DNA of 64,000 nt from Hyphomicrobiales bacterium (GTDB taxonomy: Bacteria; Pseudomonadota; Alphaproteobacteria; Rhizobiales; JAJFHC01), in assembly GCA_021775835.1 (NCBI GenBank), contig JAJFHC010000125.1:1-64000 (forward strand). Reading direction: 5' to 3'. A program made the translations under genes and the position numbers. Within the stretch, counting starts at the first letter, position 1, and every line of letters begins with the position of its first letter. The notes under the pieces are model-generated. The model searched no databases and was not told where the DNA came from. It saw nothing but the letters and a program-made list of their open reading frames with translations. Shown here piece after piece: positions 27,869 to 35,312 of the stretch.

Positions 27869-28888
27869 TCAGGGGGTTGCAGACTTCCGGGTCCACGAGG
27901 GCTCTGCCCGCTCCGCCGGTACGATACCATGGTTCCTGTTGACCAGGTAGAGTGGCCGGTGCTGTATTTCCGCGAAAACACGGTGGAGATGTTGGCCAAG
28001 AATTCCCAGTGCCAGAATGTTCACGCCGCCAAGCAGGAGCACCGCCACCAGGACGGAAGCATGGCCAGGCACGCCTGTACCGTGGAACAAAGTGCTGCCC
28101 ATCAGCACCGCGGCGCAAACCAGAGCAACCGCGATAATTGAACCGCCCACCCAGGTCCAGAAACGCAACGGCACCGTGCGACCCGACACAACGCCGTCGA
28201 ATACAGTATTCCAGACCTTCCTGCGGTCCCCTCTGGAGTCTTTCGCCACCGGAAGGTCGCGGCGGTAAGGCACGCTTGCCTGCCTGAATCCGACCCATCC
28301 GAAGGCACCTCGCCGGAACCGGCTGCGTTCAGGCATCCTCCGAAGGGCATTGATGACTTTGCGATCCATGAGCTGGAACTCACAACGGTCGCGGCGATAA
28401 TCTACATCGGCAGCCGCGCCAGAGACCCAGGAGAACAACACCGTCATGATGCGCCTGGCAAATCCGCCGCCTGACGGGGTAGATGCCTGTGCGTAGACCA
28501 CGTCGAAGCCCTCCTGCCATTTGGTGTGCAGACGTTCGATGACTTCCGGCGGATCCTGCAGATTGGCGTCTAACGACACCACCGCATCGCCTGACGCATG
28601 GTCAAGACCGGCGGTCAGGGCGGCATCCCTTCCGAACTCTCGCGACAATTCGACAACCTTGAACCGACCGTCCAGTTGCCTCAATTCGAGCAGGGCGGCA
28701 AGAGTGCCATCCGTACTACCGTCGTCCACGCAGATAATCTCATGGCTCTGTGTAATCTTCTCCGCGATCGGAGTGACCCTCGCGAACAAGGCTGCAAGTT
28801 CATTTTCCGCATTGTGCATCGGTATAACGATGGACAGCTCGGGCGCGCAGTTCTCGCTCACCGGTATCTTGTCGGCATCTTTGGTCAT
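27869..28888 (-). CDS. Family 2 glycosyltransferase (GtrB/DPM1-like)
   Basis: 339-residue enzyme expected to move a sugar from a nucleotide to polyprenyl phosphate. The GT-A domain covers about 1-235: ELSIVIPMHNAENELAAL, CVDDGSTDGT and REFGRDAALTAGLDHASGD. Two C-terminal membrane helices lie at about 245-268 and 280-302. The usual SLDADLQDPPE metal motif reads SLDANLQDPPE here, with Asn in place of the second Asp. The loop following it also differs from typical GtrB (CEFQLMDRKVI; FRRGAFGWVGFRQ). It may therefore use metal differently or have altered activity. The neighbours are GtrA and PAP2. Confidence 0.85.
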   Translation of the reverse strand: MTKDADKIPVSENCAPELSIVIPMHNAENELAALFARVTPIAEKITQSHEIICVDDGSTDGTLAALLELRQLDGRFKVVELSREFGRDAALTAGLDHASGDAVVSLDANLQDPPEVIERLHTKWQEGFDVVYAQASTPSGGGFARRIMTVLFSWVSGAAADVDYRRDRCEFQLMDRKVINALRRMPERSRFRRGAFGWVGFRQASVPYRRDLPVAKDSRGDRRKVWNTVFDGVVSGRTVPLRFWTWVGGSIIAVALVCAAVLMGSTLFHGTGVPGHASVLVAVLLLGGVNILALGILGQHLHRVFAEIQHRPLYLVNRNHGIVPAERAEPSWTRKSATP

Positions 28889-28932
28889 TGGCCTTCCTCG
28901 TAATCGCGAAGAATGACCCTACTGCGCGGGGC

Positions 28933-30177
28933 TTAAAATTCGGTTTCGGCGGCGTCGGGCGCAAAAACGGTGTGTTCGGTATCGATACCCTTGAAATCAA
29001 AGTGTCCGAGGTTTTCGAATGCCCCTCCATGAATACGCGCAAAATCCTGAGAAACCAGAATTGGTCGTGACAACTGGCGCGTCAGGCCTTCAATTCGGCT
29101 GGCCAGATTGACGGCCGGCCCGACGACGGTAAAGTCGAGCCGGTTTTCACCACCCACATTTCCGTAAAGCACATCGCCAAAGTGAAGTGCGATGCCAAAG
29201 TCAATTTGGTGATCGTCGCCGGCTAATCCATCATTGCGTTCCGCAAGAAGGGCTTCGCAACTACGGGCGGCGGCCAGTGCCCGCACGGCCGCGTCGGTTG
29301 GATCGTCGCTATCGGGCTGGAAAATGGCCATGACGGCATCGCCAATGAACTTCAGAACTTCGCCATTCTGGGCCTCGATTGAAGACGTCACGATTTCGAA
29401 GTACTCGTTGAGCAACCCGATCAACACATCGCCGGACACATGTTCGGAAAGCGTTGTAAAACCCTTCAGGTCCGAAAACCAGATCACCGCCCGGATGGTC
29501 TCCTGCATGCCTCGTTTTATCGCACCGTCGAGCACACGCTGACCGGCGACCGTGCCGACATATGTATCCAGCAAGGTGCGCATCACTGTGCGCATGTAGA
29601 TCGCTTCTTCCAGCGCCGACACATAGGGCGTGATGGTTTCAAACAACCGGAGTTCCGCCGGTTCGAACCCGCCGGGACGATCGGTGGCATAAGACACGGC
29701 CTTGAAGGTTCCGTCCGAGAAGGGCAGAGGCATGACCACATAGTCCGTCAGGCCGTCCGACCTGAGATCCGCCAGGACGCCAAACTCTCCCTCAACGGGA
29801 GGCTCCTCCAGCAAGCATCGAACCGGACGTCCTTCTTCGTAAACAATCCTGAGCGGGCTGTTGTCGAACATGTGCCTTGTCTCGGGAAGCATCTGGAATC
29901 CGCGTCCGGTCGTTCCCTTGCCTTGCTCCCAAAGTCCCAGAACAGAAAACAGTTGTGGATGAAGGGTCGGAATACCGGTCGACACCCTTTTGACCGGCAG
30001 CCCGGCTTCTACCAATCGCTCACCGAAAGCGTTGAGGTACACCGAATCCACGGAAATGAGACGTGCATGTCCGATCAGCCACGCACATATCGCACTGGTT
30101 TCGGGATGTTCGTCCGGCATGACCTTGTCCGTAGTCTCATTTCTGCTGCAACTGATCGTGGTCGATCTCGTCTGCAT
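28933..30177 (-). CDS. Class III adenylate cyclase with N-terminal sensor region
   Basis: 414-residue protein. The C-terminal catalytic domain spans about 215-405: metal Asp residues in WFSDLKGFTTLSE and KFIGDAVMAIF, adenine-selecting Lys and Asp in VLKFIGD and LDFTVVG, and transition-state Asn/Arg in NLASRIEG. It should therefore make cAMP rather than cGMP. The first 200 residues have no membrane helix and look like a degenerate GAF-type domain (DYVVMPLPFSDGTFKAVSYATDRPGGF). The ATG at 30177 is used, and an ATG at 30120 is an alternative. It follows the microcompartment operon by 60 bp on the same strand, so read-through from that operon is possible. Confidence 0.87.
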   Translation of the reverse strand: MQTRSTTISCSRNETTDKVMPDEHPETSAICAWLIGHARLISVDSVYLNAFGERLVEAGLPVKRVSTGIPTLHPQLFSVLGLWEQGKGTTGRGFQMLPETRHMFDNSPLRIVYEEGRPVRCLLEEPPVEGEFGVLADLRSDGLTDYVVMPLPFSDGTFKAVSYATDRPGGFEPAELRLFETITPYVSALEEAIYMRTVMRTLLDTYVGTVAGQRVLDGAIKRGMQETIRAVIWFSDLKGFTTLSEHVSGDVLIGLLNEYFEIVTSSIEAQNGEVLKFIGDAVMAIFQPDSDDPTDAAVRALAAARSCEALLAERNDGLAGDDHQIDFGIALHFGDVLYGNVGGENRLDFTVVGPAVNLASRIEGLTRQLSRPILVSQDFARIHGGAFENLGHFDFKGIDTEHTVFAPDAAETEF

Positions 30178-30237
30178 GACCGAAAAGGTGCGATCAAACT
30201 TAAAATGACCGGTCGACGTCCGCCAACACGGTTTTCA

Positions 30238-31416
30238 TCACTCAAGACGCTTCCGGATGGCATCACCGGCAGTTTTCAACTGAACCTGTTCGGCATCACT
30301 CAACGGGAATTCAACGACGTCGATCAGCCCGCCGAGACCGAGGTGACACGGTACGCCGAGGACGACACCCTCGATTCCATATTCTCCATCCATCATCACC
30401 GATACCGGAACAGGACCGGAGCGTGCGCCTCGAATGTGATCGATGATCTCGATGATGGCATGGGCAGGCGCCAGCGCCGCCGAGCCGGTCTTGCGCAAAG
30501 CGACGACCTGACCGCCACCGGTGATCGCATCGGTGACACACGACTGGATGGCGCCGTCATCGAGAAAATCATTTAACTCCCGACCGCTGATTCGTGCCCG
30601 CGACACGATTGGCGCCATCTCGTCGCCGTGACTGCCGAGCGTCATGGCTTCGACATCGCCGACCGGCACCCCGGCCTTGTTGGCAAGCGCCTTTCGGAAC
30701 CGGCTCGAGTCCAGCGTCCCTGCCATGCCGATCACCTGTGACCGGGGAAACTGTGTGGCCCGCAACATCTCCACCGTCATTTCATCGAGTGGATTGGTCA
30801 CCACAATGATGATGGCGTCGGGAGCACCGGTGCGCACCGCTTCAGCCACGGCCTGGACGACTCGCCGATTGATCTGCAGGAGGTCCGCACGCGACATGCC
30901 CGGTGTCCGGGGTCTGCCCGCTGTCACCACGACGACATGGGCGCCCTCGACTAGGGAAAGTGCGGTTCCGCCCGTCACCATTGTGCTTGAACGGGTAATT
31001 CCCGCAGCGTGGTTGAGATCGAGGGCAATTGACTCCGCCAGCCCGGGCACCACATCGATCAGGACAATCTCTTCGGCGATTTCCGCATTGGCCGCCATGT
31101 GTGCGACACTGGCACCGACGCCACCGGCACCGACAAGAGCCACCCGCGTCAACCGCTTCGCATTCTGAGCCGGTCGTTGCTGCGGTGTGGTCCACTTGGG
31201 GTTACGCCGGTAGAGGGAACGCCGTGCCGCCGTTGCGCCATCGGTTTCCAGAACTCTCGGACGCTCGACCGGTCCGTCAACCAGCGCGATCTTCAGACGA
31301 TCCGCCGATTCCCGGGCCGTGACGGTCACGATATCGCCCGACATGACCTCGATCGTGCGCCGCCCGCGCTGGGCGGCCTCGGTTATATGTTCTGCACCTA
31401 TGACCCGTGCCGCCAT
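30238..31416 (-). CDS. Malate/lactate dehydrogenase-like enzyme with a microcompartment-type N-terminal extension
   Basis: 392-residue NAD-dependent 2-hydroxyacid dehydrogenase. The Rossmann loop GAGGVGASVAHMA starts near residue 97. AGRPRTPGMSRADLL carries the Arg that favours oxaloacetate/malate over pyruvate, and LGSHGDEMAPIVS carries the catalytic His. In front is an extra domain of about 90 residues (MAARVIGAEHITEAAQRGRRTIEV…IVTVTARESAD…LKIALV). Similar 'ITe…G…i.v…vTp.Ar..A' segments begin some microcompartment-associated proteins such as EutT, so it may help packaging (inference). The start overlaps the BMC-T stop by one base (TGATG). Its likely job is to re-oxidise NADH in the shell in place of the usual alcohol dehydrogenase. 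Confidence 0.87.
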   Translation of the reverse strand: MAARVIGAEHITEAAQRGRRTIEVMSGDIVTVTARESADRLKIALVDGPVERPRVLETDGATAARRSLYRRNPKWTTPQQRPAQNAKRLTRVALVGAGGVGASVAHMAANAEIAEEIVLIDVVPGLAESIALDLNHAAGITRSSTMVTGGTALSLVEGAHVVVVTAGRPRTPGMSRADLLQINRRVVQAVAEAVRTGAPDAIIIVVTNPLDEMTVEMLRATQFPRSQVIGMAGTLDSSRFRKALANKAGVPVGDVEAMTLGSHGDEMAPIVSRARISGRELNDFLDDGAIQSCVTDAITGGGQVVALRKTGSAALAPAHAIIEIIDHIRGARSGPVPVSVMMDGEYGIEGVVLGVPCHLGLGGLIDVVEFPLSDAEQVQLKTAGDAIRKRLE

Positions 31417-32045
31417 CAGCCACCTTCTACGCCGGTCACCGCGTTGATTGCATCGACGGCGGCCTCCATGGCCACTTCAACAGAGGCTTCGGAACCTGAC
31501 ATGAACAAACGCCCGTAACGGCCAAGAGCCCTGACTTCGATGATGTCGATATCCGCCTTCTTTTCCGCCTCGTTTGCCGCCAGTGCAATATAGGCCGCAG
31601 GCGCACATTCGACGATACCAAGTGTCTGACCGGGAACGATCAGGGATCCCGACGCCCACTTGTTCAGCAACTGCGCCTGGTAGGGCTCCACCGAATTGAT
31701 GATCTGGGTCGATTCGAGTTTCGGTTTGATCCGGCTTTCGACACTCTGTCCAAGCTGGCCAAGAATGGCGTCGCGCGCGGCGACGATTTCCGTGTTGACC
31801 GGGGAACGCAGGATAAAGAATCCGAATTCGCGCTCGACAATCTGGCTTGTGGCTTCCGTCCGGCTCGCCTTGAGGGCGACGTCGACCAGAGAGAACACCT
31901 CATTTCCGGGAGCCAGTTCACCGATCAGGATCGAATCTCCCGCAAGCGGGATCGAGCCCTGGACGGTTGCCCCGTTATAGGCGGCAAATTTGGGCTGCAG
32001 GCGGTCGATCTGCACGAGGGCGCGAATTGTAAGACTGGATGCCAA
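31416..32045 (-). CDS. Microcompartment shell protein, tandem-domain BMC-T (EutL/PduB-like)
   Basis: 209-residue shell protein with two BMC domains in one chain, which forms pseudo-hexameric trimers that tile shell facets and often carry a gated pore. Domain 1 is about 1-100 (LVQIDRLQPKFAAYNG…GELAPGNEVFSLVDVALKAS). Domain 2 is about 105-205 (GIVECAPAAYIALAANEAEKKADIDIIEV, then RYGRLFMSGSEASVEVAMEAAVDAI, which is the EutL/PduB-type ending). The start is a TTG at 32043-32045 with GGAG eight bases before it. It lies two bases after the aldehyde dehydrogenase stop. It is the only BMC-T gene in the window. Confidence 0.9.
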   Translation of the reverse strand: MASSLTIRALVQIDRLQPKFAAYNGATVQGSIPLAGDSILIGELAPGNEVFSLVDVALKASRTEATSQIVEREFGFFILRSPVNTEIVAARDAILGQLGQSVESRIKPKLESTQIINSVEPYQAQLLNKWASGSLIVPGQTLGIVECAPAAYIALAANEAEKKADIDIIEVRALGRYGRLFMSGSEASVEVAMEAAVDAINAVTGVEGG

Positions 32046-32047
32046 GG

Positions 32048-33427
32048 TTATTCTCCAAACAGCTCATAGATATCGCGCCATGGACGCGATTCGTAGGCCA
32101 CACGCTTGATGTTGATCAGATGCAGGGCATTGACATTGTCTGACGTCATGGAACCCGACGACGTTCCTGTACCAAGCATGAAGCTGGGCTCGATGTCGGT
32201 GGAAAAGCCCATACCGCCGGCAATCGCCGGGGTGTTGACCAGAACGCGGCCCGTGGGAATGCGGCTGAAATCGGCCACCACCTGCGGATCGTCGCTATGA
32301 ACCACCGACGTGTGGCCCCAGCCGCCGAACCGGGCAACCTGGTTGGCCTTGTCGATCCCCTGGGCCTCGGTCTGGGTCTCATACCACGCCAGGACCGGGT
32401 TGAGTTTCTCCGCCGACAATGGTGTCGCGCGGCCAACATCGGATTCCTCACACACCAGAACCCGGGTCCGCGGCGGAATGTCAAAGCCTGACAATTCGGC
32501 AAGACGGGCTGCGGACTGTCCCACATGATCGGGATGTATCATCAGGTCACGTGTAAAAAGCAAAGCGGCCAGCCGGTCGGACTCAGCACGGGTGCAGAAA
32601 TACGCCCCCTTCAGCTTCATCTCGTGGCGCAGTTCCCGGGCAATCGGCTGGTCGGCAATGATGGCCTGCTCCGACACGCACGCGGTGCCATAGTCGAAGC
32701 TCTTGGACATCAGGATCTGCTCTGCGATTTCGCCCAGATCATGGGCCTTGGAACGATGCACATAACACGGCACATTGCCTGGCCCGACCGCCAGAGTCGG
32801 CTTGCCGGAGGAATAAGCCGCCTTCACCATCGCGGAACCTCCGGTCGCCAGGACGAGGGACGTACGCCGGTGTCGCATCAACTCGTCGGTCCCCGCGATT
32901 GTAACTTCATCGAGGCACTGGATGAGGCCGGTCGGCGCCCCCGCCTGTTCCGCCGCCCGCGCCATGACGTGCGTGGTTTCCTGCCCGCACTTGATGCCGC
33001 GGGGGTGCGGCGCGCAGACAATGGCATTGCCTGCCTTCACTGCCGACAGAACCTTGAAGAGAATTGTCGAGGTCGGGTTGGTAACCGGTATGAGGGCAGC
33101 GACCACGCCCATGGGCTCACCGATCGCTGCAACCTTGGTGACGTCATCCTGCCAGAGGACGCCCAGCGTCGTGATGGAACGCAGCCAGTCGGCAACCGAT
33201 ACCGTACAGAAGAGATTCTTGTACCGCTTGTCGGCCGCATTGCCATACCCGGTCTCGTCCGCTGCCAGTTGACCCAGGCGGGCACATTCCGGTTCGGCGG
33301 CCCGGGCCATGGCTTGAACGATTTCATCGATCGCCGCCGGTTCCATGCCGAGAAACTTGTTGTAGGCCTCCCAGGCGGTATCGGCAGCACGGCGCGCGGC
33401 GGCAATCGAGCGAAGATCCGCGTCCAT
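32048..33427 (-). CDS. Microcompartment-associated aldehyde dehydrogenase, acylating (AdhE/EutE-like fold)
   Basis: 459-residue NAD-dependent enzyme that would convert an aldehyde and CoA to acyl-CoA. Family features are VVAALIPVTNPTSTILFKVLSAVKAGNAIVCAPHPRG, TGGSAMVKAAYSSGKPTLAVGPGNVP, and the catalytic Cys in SKSFDYGTACVSEQAII. The last motif follows the AdhE form (FDNG-x-x-CASEQ) rather than the non-acylating ALDH form. Residues 1-45 are helical and could dock to the shell. The start overlaps the opine-dehydrogenase-like stop by one base. Sulfoacetaldehyde dehydrogenase is a related alternative. The aldehyde is unknown. Confidence 0.88.
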   Translation of the reverse strand: MDADLRSIAAARRAADTAWEAYNKFLGMEPAAIDEIVQAMARAAEPECARLGQLAADETGYGNAADKRYKNLFCTVSVADWLRSITTLGVLWQDDVTKVAAIGEPMGVVAALIPVTNPTSTILFKVLSAVKAGNAIVCAPHPRGIKCGQETTHVMARAAEQAGAPTGLIQCLDEVTIAGTDELMRHRRTSLVLATGGSAMVKAAYSSGKPTLAVGPGNVPCYVHRSKAHDLGEIAEQILMSKSFDYGTACVSEQAIIADQPIARELRHEMKLKGAYFCTRAESDRLAALLFTRDLMIHPDHVGQSAARLAELSGFDIPPRTRVLVCEESDVGRATPLSAEKLNPVLAWYETQTEAQGIDKANQVARFGGWGHTSVVHSDDPQVVADFSRIPTGRVLVNTPAIAGGMGFSTDIEPSFMLGTGTSSGSMTSDNVNALHLINIKRVAYESRPWRDIYELFGE

Positions 33428-34617
33428 CAGATCTCTCCCTCTGCTATCGCTTCCATCGATCGGCGTGCCTCATCCAGGTCGCCACAGCTCAGTCCGATGT
33501 TTTCAAGGCGTCGTCCGGCAAGCAGCAAGTCACTGCCCAGCACCGCACACGCCATGGAAATCATCGATTGAGTCGTCGGCACGTCGACACGGGCGATGGC
33601 TGCCGCGGAAACCAGAGGCACAAGAGAACCGATGACAGCACAACGCACCAGATGAACCGCTTGGTCCCGGTTCGGCACCGGACGGGATCCCTCCCCTGAT
33701 GCCGCACCGGCATTCAATTCGTACCATTCCCTGTTGTCGGGGACGGTCCGCACGCCCCAGCGGGCCGCCACCTTGCGGCGCTCCTCGGCCATGGAACGCA
33801 TGACGGCCCTGTGGTTGTCGCCAATCAGATTGCGGAACGTTGACTGCTCCGCCAGGGGCACTGCGCCCATGGGCAGATTCGGGCCGCCCGGCGGCATCGC
33901 CGGACCGCCAAGCAACAGAGCACCGGTTTCGATAAAGCCGCTGGCATCGCAAAAACCAGATTCGATGATGTTTGCCGCCGGCACCAGGTTCGGCAGGTAG
34001 ACTTTGAGGGCGGCAAGAGTGTTCTGGTTTCTGCCGGGCAGAACACCGCACTTCGTCGTTCCGATTGCGCTCAGGTGCAGGACGTTTCGTTCCTTGGCCA
34101 CCCACCACGGCAGGGCGCCTGGCTCAACGATCGTGACGTCTGTCCGGTTGCCGCCGACCCGCAGGTTCCAGGCCATCTCAACCGCACCCAGCGTGCGGCC
34201 CGGCGCAATGACTATGATCTGACCGTCCTTGAGATGGCCGGCAAGCACCAGGGAGTATGTGCGCTGCTTGAGAACCGGGCCGGTGACGAAAATAACGTCG
34301 GCATGGGACACCGCCTCGTCCAGTTCGGACGTCAGTTGAATTGACGGCGAATCGCCTTGATCGATCTGGTAGTTGCCCACCGGTCCCGCCCCGCGCACGG
34401 ATATGACTCCGGCATTGCGTAAGGGTTCGAGCTCGGCACGATAGGCCGAGAACATCAGCACCTCGGCACCTTCAGAAAGACAATGACAGGCGATGGCCTG
34501 AGCTTCGAGGCCGGCCCCCAATACCGTCACCTTGCCTACCGGAGGCAGGTCGACGCCTGCATCGGCGCGGGTGCCGGTCAGGGCACCTGTCATTCTTTGA
34601 AAGTCGGCCGTGCTCAT
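33427..34617 (-). CDS. Octopine/nopaline dehydrogenase family protein in the shell operon
   Basis: 396-residue Rossmann protein. The nucleotide loop VTVLGAGLEAQAIA is at about 30-43, then ADVIFVTGPVL, a DGQIIVIAPGRTLGAVEM strand typical of the family, VLPGRNQNTLAALKVYLPNLVPAANIIESGF, and a helical C-terminal domain (VPTTQSMISMACAVLGSDLLLAGRRLENIGL). Opine dehydrogenases link or split N-(carboxyalkyl) amino acids with NAD(P). By eye, the position of the usual catalytic His (N.NAVLHPP) reads ASGFIETGA here, so the chemistry may differ or be lost. It overlaps the aldehyde dehydrogenase start by one base and follows BMC-H by 72 bp, so it clearly belongs to the operon. Confidence 0.8.
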   Translation of the reverse strand: MSTADFQRMTGALTGTRADAGVDLPPVGKVTVLGAGLEAQAIACHCLSEGAEVLMFSAYRAELEPLRNAGVISVRGAGPVGNYQIDQGDSPSIQLTSELDEAVSHADVIFVTGPVLKQRTYSLVLAGHLKDGQIIVIAPGRTLGAVEMAWNLRVGGNRTDVTIVEPGALPWWVAKERNVLHLSAIGTTKCGVLPGRNQNTLAALKVYLPNLVPAANIIESGFCDASGFIETGALLLGGPAMPPGGPNLPMGAVPLAEQSTFRNLIGDNHRAVMRSMAEERRKVAARWGVRTVPDNREWYELNAGAASGEGSRPVPNRDQAVHLVRCAVIGSLVPLVSAAAIARVDVPTTQSMISMACAVLGSDLLLAGRRLENIGLSCGDLDEARRSMEAIAEGEI

Positions 34618-34689
34618 GGGGCGCGTTGCCTTTCAATCGGGATCGTCGGTTCTGAAAACCGGCTCACCGGGACATGCGAGATCGCCCGG

Positions 34690-34998
34690 TTACTCGGCAC
34701 CACCGCTCAGGTCCGCCAGCATGTCGTTGAGTTCGTCATGGGGCCGGGGGATGACATGAACGGCAATGACTTCGCCAATCTTGTTGGCCGCCACGGCGCC
34801 GGCATCGGTGGCCGCCTTGACCGCGCCAACTTCGCCCCTGATGATAGTCGATACCAGACCGCCACCGGACTTGGTGTGGCTGACGATGGTGACATTGGCC
34901 GCCTTGACCATGACGTCGGCCGCTTCGATCGACGCAACAATGCCTCGGGTTTCGATCATGCCGAGGGCCGATTGACCGGGTGCAATTTTCTGGGCCAT
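34690..34998 (-). CDS. Microcompartment shell protein, single-domain BMC-H
   Basis: 102-residue shell hexamer subunit, the main facet tile. [27 protein letters not shown], then [25 protein letters not shown] and [13 protein letters not shown] follow the canonical BMC-H pattern; the central pore residues lie in the SGGG loop near 44-47. About 15 residues follow the BMC core ([15 protein letters not shown]). The ATG at 34996-34998 is preceded by AGAGAGGAAAC. It is the only BMC-H gene in the window, 23 bp after BMC-P. Confidence 0.97.
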   Translation of the reverse strand: MAQKIAPGQSALGMIETRGIVASIEAADVMVKAANVTIVSHTKSGGGLVSTIIRGEVGAVKAATDAGAVAANKIGEVIAVHVIPRPHDELNDMLADLSGGAE

Positions 34999-35021
34999 TG
35001 GTGGTGTTTCCTCTCTGTGCG

Positions 35022-35312
35022 TTATGGGGCGTTGTAGACGGAATGCCCGTCCAGTGAGATCTCGTCGATGATCGCGATAATGGTTGCGTCCGTGGCAATG
35101 CCGCTGGTCTGGGACGGCAGGCGTGCCGCCGACCCGGTGGTCACGAGCACCATGTCGCCGGGCCCGGCACTGCAAATGTCGAGCGCGACGACGGAGGCTT
35201 CGAGAACATTGCCCTCGGCATCCAGCACGTCGACAACCAGCATTCTCTGTCCCGAAAACTGGCTGTCCTTTACCGTTCCGGTGACGACACCTCTGACACG
35301 GGCAATTTTCAT
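35022..35312 (-). CDS. Microcompartment vertex protein BMC-P (EutN/CcmL family)
   Basis: 96-residue beta-barrel protein that forms pentamers closing the shell vertices. [27 protein letters not shown], then [21 protein letters not shown] and [14 protein letters not shown] show the EutN/CcmL core. Its ATG shares one base with the TAA of the upstream synthetase gene (TAATG), so translation is coupled. One vertex protein, one hexamer and one tandem protein together make a complete minimal shell set. Confidence 0.95.
   Translation of the reverse strand: MKIARVRGVVTGTVKDSQFSGQRMLVVDVLDAEGNVLEASVVALDICSAGPGDMVLVTTGSAARLPSQTSGIATDATIIAIIDEISLDGHSVYNAP

Noticed and set aside
32048..33427. Sulfoacetaldehyde dehydrogenase (SauS) as the specific identity
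   Set aside because: The family is related, but the catalytic segment FDYGTACVSEQ follows the AdhE form and no sulfonate genes are nearby, so the narrower name is not supported.
32525..33571. Long plus-strand open frame opposite the aldehyde dehydrogenase
   Set aside because: It is a shadow of the minus-strand gene in GC-rich DNA, with no ribosome binding site and no family-like motif. The same holds for long opposite frames at 12560-13684, 15887-16948, 29440-30576, 48657-49661 and 50173-51165.
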